The position numbers and the translations under genes are program-made. Shown here piece by piece: positions 46,118 to 56,293 of a stretch of 64,000 bases of DNA; within the stretch, counting starts at the first letter, position 1, and every line of letters starts with the position of its first letter. Source of the DNA: Chlamydomonas sphaeroides (lineage: Eukaryota; Chlorophyta; Chlorophyceae; Chlamydomonadales; Chlamydomonadaceae); contig BDDC01000181.1 in the NCBI GenBank assembly GCA_001662425.1, forward strand, positions 1-64,000, given 5' to 3'. The notes below the pieces were generated by a model. That model was not told where the DNA came from. It was given only the letters and a program-made list of their open reading frames with translations, and made no database searches.

Positions 46118-46641
46118 GGCATCAGGTCAGGGGTCTCAAGGGAATCGCTTCAGAATGAGGGTTGTTCGTAGGTCACGAGCTGCAGCTGAGCGTAGGTTTA
46201 TGTTGCAGCTGTTTTGCGAGACGGCGGAAAGTTGGGAGAGAACCGGGCGTTTGCAACGGTGCGGTGGCACGCACCCTGCCCGCTGTCCTTCCCTGGTACC
46301 ACTTGTTCGCAGCTTGAGTGTGACCTTGACATTGTCGTTGCCCCATCTGCAGAGCCGGTTGTCGACGCACCATCCGCGGTGCGCCTCTTAACTCCAGCAC
46401 AACGCACACGTCTGTGGGCTCACTGGTCCGTTGGTCCGCAGCAAACCGCCAGCCGCCGTGCCGGCACCTCGCCTCACTTGTTCAACCCCTTTTCATAGCA
46501 GCGGCCCGCAGACGTCCAGCCCCGCTCAGTCAACTCGCGCCATCACCCGCGCCAGTTCACTGCCTCCGCCCACTCCCTGACTGCCGCATCTTCAAGCCTT
46601 CCCATGTCGCACAAAACCCCCCTGCTCGACAGCCCAGCTCG
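46118..46641. other. Spacer between RRM and DeSI genes
   Basis: Both flanking genes are on the minus strand. The interval should hold the RRM-gene 3' UTR and the DeSI promoter. No exon recognised. Confidence 0.5.
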
Positions 46642-48867
46642 TCATAAGTCATCGGCCGAGCCCTTCGCCGCGCCGTTTGCGGCCGGTTGCCGCGCTCGCG
46701 GCCCGCCCGCGCCGCCGGGCCCGTTGGCGGCCGCCGCGCGCTGACCGCGCTCCGCCTCCAGCAGCCGGTCCCTGAGTCCCTGCATCTGGACCTCCATCTC
46801 CGACAGACGAGCCTTGTGGGCCACGCTCTGGCGCTCCAGCTGCGCCGCGGCCTGTGCAAGGGAGCGTGGGCGGGCATTCGGTGGAGCGGGGGGTTTGGTC
46901 AGGAAGGAGGCGACGGCAGGCGCCGGTGGGCGGCGGAGGCTGTTCGCGTGTTAGGAGGAGCGGAGCCCGGCCAGGATGCCGAGCGGCATGAGCAGGAGCG
47001 CGGCTGCAGCCGAGACAAGGGAAGCGGCGAGGCCAGGCGCTGGAGATGTGTGCCCGCGGGTGCACACGTCAGGCCAGGAGGAGCCCAAACCCGATCCGGG
47101 GGCCGGCCGCTCGAGGGGTCGCAGCGCGGCTCTCGATTCTCAGTTGGCATCGGCAGCAGCCGGGGGCGGCGTGCGCAGAGCGCCAGCAGTGGTCCGCGCC
47201 AGCGGTGGAGTCGTTGCGTAGCTGCGGCCCTGCCGACAGCAGCGCGCGCGATACCCGCAGCCGGCCTCGGCATTGGCGCCCAGCCTTGCTCCGCCAGCGC
47301 CGTAACCTTCTTCCCCTCGCTGCCATGCTCGCTGCCTTGCTACGTCGGCCTGCCCCTGGTCCCTGCGCCCCGCCTGCCCCTGCCCCTGCCTACAACGACC
47401 AGCGGCCCCAGCCTCTCTGGTTTTGCTGCGACTGACGGTGACGGGTTGGGCAGGTTGGCTCGGCTATGGGCGCATGCGGCCCAAGCGCCCCGCCTGCCCC
47501 TTCCCCTGAGCACATACCTGCGTCTTGAGCGCCGCGATCTCGCCCTTGAGCGCCCCAATCTCCACCTCCTTGCTCAGCAGCTTCTGCTGGGCCGCCGCCT
47601 CGCGCGCCGTCGCCTCACTGGACCGCTGCTCCGCCTGCGGGCGAGACGGTGTGGGTGTGGGCATCTAGGTTGCGCCGACAGCGCGCTGGGCAGTGGTGCG
47701 GTTCGTTTTGCCGCTGTCTTGGCGGTGCTTCTGGGTCCCGCATGGACATGCCCCGATGTCACTGGCAACCAGCCAGACGCCGACGTGCCCCGCGGCAGCG
47801 TGCCAGCAGCCGCTCTCAGCGGCAGCCGCGCCTATTGCTAGAGCTCCCGAGCAAGGGGCCTTGACCGAGGCCTAGGCTACGATGGCGGACAGGGCAACCC
47901 CCACCCCCCACCCCAGCCAAGCCCAAGCGCACAAGGCCCCACCTCGAGCACGCGCTGCCGGAGCCTAGCGCTCGTCTCCTGCTCCCTGCGCAGCCGCTCC
48001 TCCAGCGCTCCCACGGATAACAACGAGCCCGCGTGCGCCTCCGGCTCGGGCGCCCCTTGCCCGGGCCGGGGCACCGCGGCGGCGTCGCCAGCCGCGGCCG
48101 GCACCTGCTCCCACCGCCCGGCTTTCCGCGCCTGCGGCGGCGGCGGGGGCGGCTGCGGCTCCGGGGACGCAGCGCCCCCGGTCTCCGCCAGCCGGTGGCG
48201 TGCGCGCTTGTGGCCGGAGGAAGCGCCTCGCTCGCTGCCGCTTCCAAGGGCAGGGCGTGCAGGGCACACGGGCGCCTTCTTTCAGCCGCACGCAGGGATG
48301 TGGAGCTTGCGGCGGTCCCATGATTATCAGCAGCGACGCCACCCGCCCACGGCAGCCGGGCCGAGAGCTGCAGCCCCTGCCCCCTCAATGCGTGCTTGCA
48401 ATGGCGGGGCCTGCGCTGGCCCGGCACGTGCCACACCTGCGTGCGCCCTTCTCTGAGCCGCTGGCGCTGGCGCTGGCACTGGCGCTGGCACGCCTGCGTT
48501 CATACGTCTCACGCATCATAATAGTGAGAGGAACCCCGGTGGACGAGGGCGCGGAAGGTGGCCGGGCCACCGCCGCGTGCGCCGCTGACATGTCCACAAA
48601 CTCGACGAAACAGGAGCCGCGGAAGGCGTTGGTGCCCGCATCCCGCCGCAGCGTCACTCGCTGCACCCTGCAGGGGGTCGAGAGGGGTCGGGGTCCGTCA
48701 GGGCCGCGCAGAGGCGCGCTGACCGCCAGGAAGTCCAGGGCGTGGAGGGGGAGCCGAGCGGACGTGCAGTAGGCCGACCTCCCAAAGACGCTGAACAGGC
48801 GCTCAATGTCCTCTGCTGTCGTTCGAGCTGAGAATGTTTTGGCGTAAATTGTGGCCGCTTCGGCCAT
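46642..48867 (-). CDS. RRM protein with C-terminal coiled coil
   Basis: The ATG at 48867 starts MAEAATIYAKTFSARTTAED. Exons 48867-48779 and 48667-48513 form one RRM with RNP2 IYAKTF and RNP1 RGSCFVEF. The layout (VQRVTLRRDAGTNAF, VPLTIMM) resembles the first RRM of La and LARP proteins. A third exon ends at 47943; its start, between about 48240 and 48200, is unresolved. It has HKRARHRLAETGG, a Pro run and EERLRREQETSARLRQRVLE. Exons 47634-47518 (KLLSKEVEIGALKGEIAALK) and 46851-46642 (VAHKARLSEMEVQMQGLRDR) form a coiled coil with a stop at 46642. No La motif is found upstream, so either it is absent or it lies in an unrecognised exon. Expected to be a nuclear or cytoplasmic RNA-binding protein. 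Confidence 0.75.
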
Positions 48868-49945
48868 ACCGTCTATGTTCAGGTTCAGTGCATTGTACTA
48901 GACTGTCTACCATAGGACCACCATAACACGACTGCAGGCCTTGCGGCAAGGGCGACAAGGAAAGGTGCTTGTAAGAGGTGGAGCTTACGCCAGTAGCAAC
49001 AGGCAGGATGCGAGTAATTTGTTCTTTGGTGTGTATGCAAAGTAGGAGCAGCCTGCACACAAGTAATTGCAATTTTACGACCGGCTCATTCGTGTTCTGC
49101 AGCAGTTCTAGTCACTTGCACCGCCGTGTATGTCAGCATCACATTAGCTGTATGGTTTTGCACGGCCCAGCTTCATAGCGACGACCGCCGATGCTTGAAA
49201 TCTGGGCATGAGCATGTTGTGAGGAGACAGGGAGGCCGAGGCGCACGAGGCAGGCAAGCTATGGAGACGCAGGCGTAGAGCGCGACTGCGGACCGTTGCG
49301 CTGAGCCCGAGTGGACTCGCAGCCCGCATGCGAGGGGGATGCAATACCAAACAGTTGCCGACGGCCCCCTGCTCCTCCCCGCACCCCAGAATGCAAGCTA
49401 GACGGCCTGCTGCCAGCGCTGGGCGGCCAAGGTGCGCTGTATGGTCCGCGTCCCGCTGCAGCCAGCGCCACTCGGCAAATTTGGCAAGCGCGCACAGCGC
49501 CGAGCTCAAAGAGTACAAGGGAAATCAAGCTCAGATTGGTTCCAGCCGACAGCCAGTGCGGCGCGGGTGTACAGGCTAGTTGGCCAGTGACATGCAGCCG
49601 GCCGGCGACGTGGTCGCCGGCCGGCGCCGCCGAACGCCTTTGCCAGACCGTCCTTGCTTGTCCCAGAGCGATACTGCTCAGCTGTCGGGTTCGCCGTGCT
49701 TAGCCAGCCGAGCGTCGTCCCATTCGTGCGCATGCCATTCGCCCCTGCGCTGACGCCTTACCGGCCTGTGCGCCACGTGCATATCTCTGCACGCAGGCGT
49801 AGCAACCACGGCGGCGATTTCGGTGACAGGTGGGTCCCTACTATGCGCAAAACCGCGTGAGCGTCACGCTCGCAACGAGCCCTGCCAGACCTTCCCCCTC
49901 ACTAACCCCGCAATTCCCACGCTTCCCCAACCCCCCAGCCTCGAC
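48868..49945. promoter_or_regulatory. Divergent intergenic region
   Basis: About 1.08 kb between the divergent RRM (-) and HARE-HTH (+) start codons. It should contain both promoters. No distinct TATA box or coding exon recognised. Confidence 0.4.
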
Positions 49946-52900
49946 ATGCCGGACGGCGGCGGTCCGCCCGTCACGGGCGGCGTCTTCAAGAGCGCTGCGT
50001 TTGAGGTGCTGAAGCAGGAGGAGCGGCTCATGACGTCGGGTGAGCGCGGCGCCCGGCCTGGCTCATGCACCTGCTCGGCAGCCTCCTCCCCGTGTCGCTC
50101 GCTACCCGACCCGGCCCCGCGCCCACCCCATCTCCCCCTCCCGGCTCCACACCACGCAGGCGAAATCACCAAGCTGGCCATCGAGCGCAGGCTGCTGCGG
50201 TGCATGGGCAAGACGCCGGAGAACACAATGGCCTCGGCGCTGTACACCGAGGTTGGTGCGCTGCGGGGCATCGGACCTGTTGCTAGGGCGGAGATCTGTG
50301 GGCCTAAGGGGGCTGAGGGTCTATGGTGGCGTCTAGCCGGGCGACGTGGCGTCGGCCTTGACGCAGAGTTGGGGCGGCGCCTGGGACGGCGCCTTGCGGG
50401 GGGCGACGGGGCAGGGCGGCGTGTTGCGGCGCGCTGTGGCCACTGGGGTGGCATATCTTGGGTCTAAAGGGGTTTGGGGTGAGGCCGTGGTGTGTGGGGC
50501 TGGGGGGCCTCGGGCTGCGGGGGTGGGGCTGAGGCGGCGTCGTACGGGGCGGTTGCGCCCGAAGCCGCCAAATTCAATGCGCACCTGCTGGGTGGGCCGT
50601 ACGCGCGCACCAACCCGCCAGCCGCCTCCTCTTGCCGCAGGTCCGCAAGAAGGCCTCCACGACCGTGTTCATCAAGTAAGCGCTGCCGCATGCGCCTGCC
50701 GCCACTGAGCCGCTCCCACAAACCTCCCGGGCCCTGCCGCAAGGGCAGCCGCAGCCCACCCAAACGCTTGAACCCCCATATCCTACATTCAAATCCCCTG
50801 CGCCCCGCCGCCCCCTGGCGCCAGGCCCAAGGAGGGCCTGTTCGGACTCAAAGCCTGGCTGTCGGAGCCCTGGCTGCTGAGCTGGCTGGCGCAGGAGGGC
50901 ATCGCTGCCGCCGACCTCCTGGACCCCCCGGCGGCCAGTCAAGGCGGCGCCGGCGGCGCCGAGCCCACCACCAAGCGGGCGCGGACCAGCTACAACGGCT
51001 CGGTGGCGCGGGGCGGCGGCGCCGTCGGCGCCGGCGGTGCCGCCGGCGGCGCCGGCGGTGCCGCCGTCGGCGGCTTCCACCGGACCTCGCTGAACGGCAT
51101 GTCGGTGCCGCCGGCGCGTAGCTCGCTCAACGGCCTCTCGCTGCTGCCCGGGCTGGGGTCGGGTGGTGTCAGGGACGGGCCCAGCGGCGGCGGCGGCGGC
51201 CGGGTGTCGTTCAACGGCCTGGCGGGACCCCCGGCAGCGGCACCGCCGCACCGCGGATCGTTGAGCGGCTTGGCGCTTGGCGGCGGCATGCGGCGCGGCG
51301 GCGGCGGCGGTGCGACGCCGGGCGGCAGCGACAGCGTCAGCAACCTTCACCTGCTGCTGGATGCCGCTGACGAAATCGAGGGGTGAGCCGTTGGCGGTTA
51401 GCGGTTGCCGCTTGGAAACGCAGGCAAACTGCTGACAAGCAGGGGTGCGCCGGCTTGGTCCTTCCCGCGCCGACGCTCACCGTGGGTGTTTGCTGTTTGG
51501 AGCCGTGTGACTGAAGTGCTGCTGCTGCTGGCAACGCCCGCAGCGGTCCCGATGAGGTCGCGTTGGAGGATGGCCCTACCAGCCTGCGACGCAGCGGCCG
51601 TGCACGCGCGGCCGCCGCCGACGGCGACTACGCCCCGTACGGCGAGTACGACGATGACGAGGAGTACGACGATGATGACGGCATGCCGTTTCCGCGGCCG
51701 CCGCCGCGGCGGCAACGCAGCGACGGCGTGGGCCGCCAGTCGTCATTCCGCCGGCAGCCGGGCGGTGCTGGCGGCGGCGGTAGCGGTGGCGGCGGCGGGC
51801 TCAGCCGGCAGCCGTCGCTCCCGTCCATGGTGGCGCGGGTGCGGGTGCGGGACGACGAGGAGGAGGAGGAGGAGCATGGGCAGGAGCATGCAGCCGGGCG
51901 GGGCTGCGGACCGCAGGGCTCTGGCGGCGACGGCAGCGCCGGCGAGCCGTACGGCGACGCCGACGGCGGAGCGGCGTACGGCGCCCGCCACGGGCCGGGG
52001 CTGCAACGGCACCTGGCGGCGACGGCGATGCTGACGCACCCTCGCGGCCATGGGCAAACGGCCGCCGGCGGCCGGCAGCCGCCGCGGCCGCCGCGGCGGC
52101 AGCCGTCGCAGTGTGCCATCCCCCAGTTCCGCTCCGCCTCAGGCGCGGGGTCGGGTGGCACGCGTAGCGGCGGCTGCGGCGCCGCCGAGGCATCGGACCC
52201 GCTCAGCGGCGAGGCCGACGACGAGCCCGGCGGCGGCCGCCGCGCCAGCGGCTCCGAGGGCGCCGTTGTGGGCGTGCGACGAGGCCGCAGCGTCGTCGAC
52301 GGCGCCGGCGCCGACGGCGCCGGCGACGATGACGAGGATAGTCACCATCCAGGCGTGTACCGAGGCGTCCGCGGCAGCCGGGGCTCGGTGCGGGCATGCT
52401 CGGCGGACCGGGGGCGGCGGCGGTCCGCCGGCTTTGCAGCCGCGGGGCCCGGCCGGGGGCGTGGCAGCTCGGACGGCCGCAGCCCCGGCTCGGATGGGGG
52501 CAGCGGCAGCGAGGAGGAAGGCAGCGGCGGCGGCGCGCCGCGCCGCGCCGGGGGGCACGGCGTGGGGCCGCGGCACCTGGGCGCAAGCAGGTTCTCCCCC
52601 GGGGCGCGGCTGGGACAGCAGCAGCAGGTCTCGCCGCCGCCGCCACTGGCGTTGCCGCTGCAGCAGCTAGGCCTGGGCTTGGGCTTGGGGATGGGGATGG
52701 GGATGGGCGGCCTCCGCTCGCCGCTACTGGCGGTGGCGGGCGGTCCACCGCCGCAGCTGTTCCAGCGCCCGTCGGCGGCGACGCCGCCGCCAGCGGCCGC
52801 CTCGCCGCCGCCAGCGGCGGCGACGACGACGTCGGGGCCCGCGACGTCGACGTCGGGCGTCGGCGGCGCCGCCGAGGCGGTGCCAACGACCGAGCAGGTT

Positions 52901-54600
52901 GTGGAGCACTTGAGGGCCGTGCTGGCATGCAACGGCGCGCTCGGCGGAATGCCGGGCCTGGGGCTGGGCCTCAGCATGGGGCTGGGCGCTGGTGCGGTAC
53001 TGCCGACGGCGCCGCTGACGCTGCCGCCAAGTCTGGGCGGACTTGGGCTCTCCGCAGGCTTCGGCGGCATCGACGTCGGCGCGGCGCTAGGCGGGCTGCA
53101 GGCCGGCGGCACCGCCAGCGGCGGCGGCGAGCGAAAGAGTGGCGACGGCGCCGCGGCGACGTCGGCGGCGGCGCCGACGGCGGTGGCGGCCGCGCCAGTG
53201 TCAATCAAGCAGGAGCGCAGCAGCGGCGGCGGCGACGCTGCCATGCAGGAGGTGGACTCGCGCGCGACGGCGCCGGCGCCGCCGGCGACCGCCGCCGCCG
53301 CCGCCGTCTCCGTCGCGGTGCACGATGCAATGGCGAGCCCAGAGTCGGCCGAGGCCGCTGCAGCGGACCGCACCACGCCCGATGCCTGCCCGCCAGCCGC
53401 GCCGCCGGCAGCGGCGCAGGCAGCATTCGACCAGCCGCCGCCAGCGGCTGCACCGCTGCTGCCGCCGCCGGCCGAGCTCGACCTAGCCCGCCAGCGCAGC
53501 AGCGGCATGGACCTCGATGGCGCTGCCGCGACGGGCCCGAGCGGCGGCGCCGCTGCCGCCGCCGACCTCCCCGCCGACATCCGCCTCCACCTCGCCGCCG
53601 GCAGCTCCTCCTCCGCGCCGCCCGCGCTCGACGTTGTCGGCGCCAGCGGCGGCGGCGGCCGGCCGGCCGCCACCGTCCTCTCCCCCAGCTCGGCGGCGCT
53701 GCTGGCGCAGCTGCAGCTGCAGCACCTGTCGCTGCTGCCGCCGGTGGAGGCGGCGCGGCCGGGCGACGTGCCCGACCCGGAGCCCATCAACCGGATCCGG
53801 CAGCAGGTGTCGGACATGGAGGGCCGGCAGGGGCCTACGCACCCGGAGACGGGCAGGGCCTACCTGCTGCTTGCCCGCGTGCTGGAGCACAAGGCGAGTG
53901 GGGGAAGGGCACGAGACGGGGAGGGCAGCGGGCGCAGGGCACAGGACGGAGAACGGGATGGGGCTCGGCTTCCTGCCCTCCGCGCAACATGCCCGTGACG
54001 ACCGCGCAGCTGGCCCTGTACATGGCTCTCTCCTGCCTGCTGCTGCTGCCTGCCTGCGCTCACACTCCCAGTCAACCCTGGCCCCAACCAAACTGATGTC
54101 CGACGCAGGGCACCCCCTGGAGCTTGGCCATGGCGGAGCGGGCGTTGCTGCGCGCCTGGACGGTGCTGGGCGTAGCCTCGAGCGGCCGCCGCGTGTCCGA
54201 GTCGGGCGCCGGCGCGGCGGCGATGGCGGGCATGGCGGCGGCCGCCGCCGCCGAGGCGGGCGCGGCGGGCGCCGGCGAGCTGCTGTGCGCGCTGCCCGAC
54301 AGCTTCGCGACGTTTCGCTTCCTCATGGACCAGATCCGGCTCAAACAGAACTTGCTCCGGCTCCAGCAGCAGCAGCAGCTGGCGGCGCTGGTGCAGCTGC
54401 TGGCGGCAGCGGGCCTGGGCGGCGGCGCCGCGGCCGCCGCCGCCGCCGCGGTGGCGGCCGGAGCTGGCGTGCCGCGGGCGGCTGAGGAAGGGGCGGGGGG
54501 GGAGGGGCCGGAGCCCGGTGGTGGCGTTGTTGTGGGTAAGGTGGATGCGGACATGTTGCCTGCGGCAGGCTCCCTAGCTGGGTTGGGCGGGGGCCTCTGA
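49946..54600 (+). CDS. HARE-HTH domain nuclear protein
   Basis: HARE-HTH domains occur in ASXL, HB1 and other chromatin proteins and are predicted DNA-binding winged helices. Six exons: 49946-50039, 50160-50251, 50641-50675, 50825-51382, 51544-53893 and 54109-54600, giving 1206 residues. The domain is residues ~16-85 (AAFEVLKQEERLM, GEITKLAIERRLLRCMGKTP, TMASALYTEVRKK, VFIKPKEGLFGLKAW). A basic TTKRARTS could be a nuclear signal. Long Ala/Gly/Pro-rich regions follow, with acidic patches (DDDEEYDDDDG, RDDEEEEEEHG). Near the C-terminus is a helical TPR-like piece (ETGRAYLLLARVLEHK/GTPWSLAMAERALLRAW) and a Gln-rich helix (LKQNLLRLQQQQQLAALVQL). Its exon-5 donor is GC (AAG/gcgagt); the GT alternative breaks the frame. 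Function beyond chromatin association is unknown. Confidence 0.85.
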
Positions 54601-56293
54601 CGTCTCAAGCTGTGGACCGGCGGACTGAGCTGGATGGGATGTGGGCAGGACTAAGGATGAGCTTTATTGCCCGGGGGAACATGGAAGCATTTGCCGGATT
54701 GATTCGCTGGATGGAGACGTGTCGGGCTGGGCGGCTGCTTGTGCTGCGGCCTGAGGGCCAGTGGCATGGGTACGCCGCGTGTCGGCCCTAGAACGTGTGG
54801 GCTTGGCGTGTTCAAATTTTAGGGCCGAAATAGAGTACCACCCCGGCGTGTGTGCGAGCCGTGTTGTCATGCGCAGACCCCATATGGCGGGCGGTTGCGT
54901 GCAGCGGTTGCGGCAGGACGAGGACGAGGGCGCCGGCGCAGCGGTACTTGGTGGGCGGCCCGCAGGGCGCGAGGCAGGTCGGAGCGGGGCAGCAGGCCCC
55001 AAGAGTGCTGGCTGTCGTGCGCCGAGTGCTCTACGTTGCGGCGCGTTGCGCCCTAGAGGCCCCACCCGTGGGCCGTAGCGTGGGGTTGCGCGCACTGAAC
55101 TTGCGCGGACGGCTTAGCGCCTGCCACTGCAGCGGCGGCAGGCGGTGCGGTGCGGTGCGGCAGCTGTTGGCTTACCATGGGCGGTGGGGAGCAGGTGACG
55201 CGGATGGTGGGCAGTGCATTGTCCTCGTGGCTCCCACGGTCCGGCTGCTGGAGGGGTTCGCCGTCGCGGCGGCTAGTCGAGCCCCTCCTGCCGGCGACGT
55301 GGATGAGTTGCAAGATTCGTTGTGTCTGTCGTCGCGCGGGGTGCGCTGCGTGCGTGTGGCGTCTAGTCGTTGCGCGGGCTGGTGTGAGCGAAAACTGTAC
55401 AGGGGCCGCTTGCGTTGCTCAGCCGGGTGCTCGCGTTTGTTGCGTGTGAGTGTGTGTGGGTATCTGCTCGTCTGTTGCTGCGAGGCGGAAGCGGCGGGCG
55501 CACTGGGGACTGGTTGGGCGCCGCAGCGGTGCGGTGCGGAGGTACTCGTCGTTGGCGCGGGAGTGCCGCGTGCCGTCCTAGGTTGCGGCCTAGCGCGGCG
55601 AGGCAGAGGCCGCTGGCGTGCCGTGCCTCGCCAGCAGCGGCGCCTTGTGGTGGCGGTTCGTAGCGGCGGTGCAGAGCGGCGGTGCGAATGGACGCGCGTG
55701 CCCCGAAGATGAGGTGCGGGACCGTCGGCGCCGTCGGGTTTGCAATGATACTCATGTTGACGCGCCAAGCGTGGGGTGGGCATGACTGCGGCGAGCGCTG
55801 ACGTGCAGCCGGCCCAGGCCGTTCCGCGCTGGTCCAGGCCAGTCGGCGGCAAGCTGGCAGAACTGTTGTGCTGCGGGCTCTGGCCGTCGCTGACACGGGT
55901 GGACGAAGGGGCACCGGCAGCCCGACAGGAGCGCGGGCATAGCGCCCTCCTGAGAGGCACCTAAGGGGCCGCCGCAACATGCGGTACAGCAACCTCCGCA
56001 CGTCCTGGCAAGAGCGAGCGGCCACCTGTTGGGCCTTGAGCCTTCCTACGCGGGTCGACCCCGCCTTGCAGCCAACTCGCAGCTCCATGCTATGCAATGC
56101 TGCAACAGCCTGGAACAACACCTTGGAGCTGCAACCGTCACTCCGTTCGTCCACCAGGGCCGAGCGCGAGCGATATCCTCGCCCCGGCCGCGCTTATCCT
56201 CGCCTTTCCGCGCCTTTCCGGGCCTTTCCTCAGCCTCGGCCTGTCCAGCAAGCAGCCATGCCGCCGCCTGGCACTTCGCCACCTCTCCGCCCC
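54601..56293. other. Convergent intergenic region
   Basis: Lies between the 3' ends of the HARE-HTH (+) and SVP26 (-) genes. The long plus-strand frame at 54852-55712 has odd composition (Arg/Cys/Val from simple GC context), no splice support and no motif, and I did not accept it. Confidence 0.5.

Noticed and set aside
54852..55712. 286-residue plus-strand open frame
   Set aside because: No splice-site support, no motif, biased Arg/Val/Cys composition; long random frames are common at this GC content.
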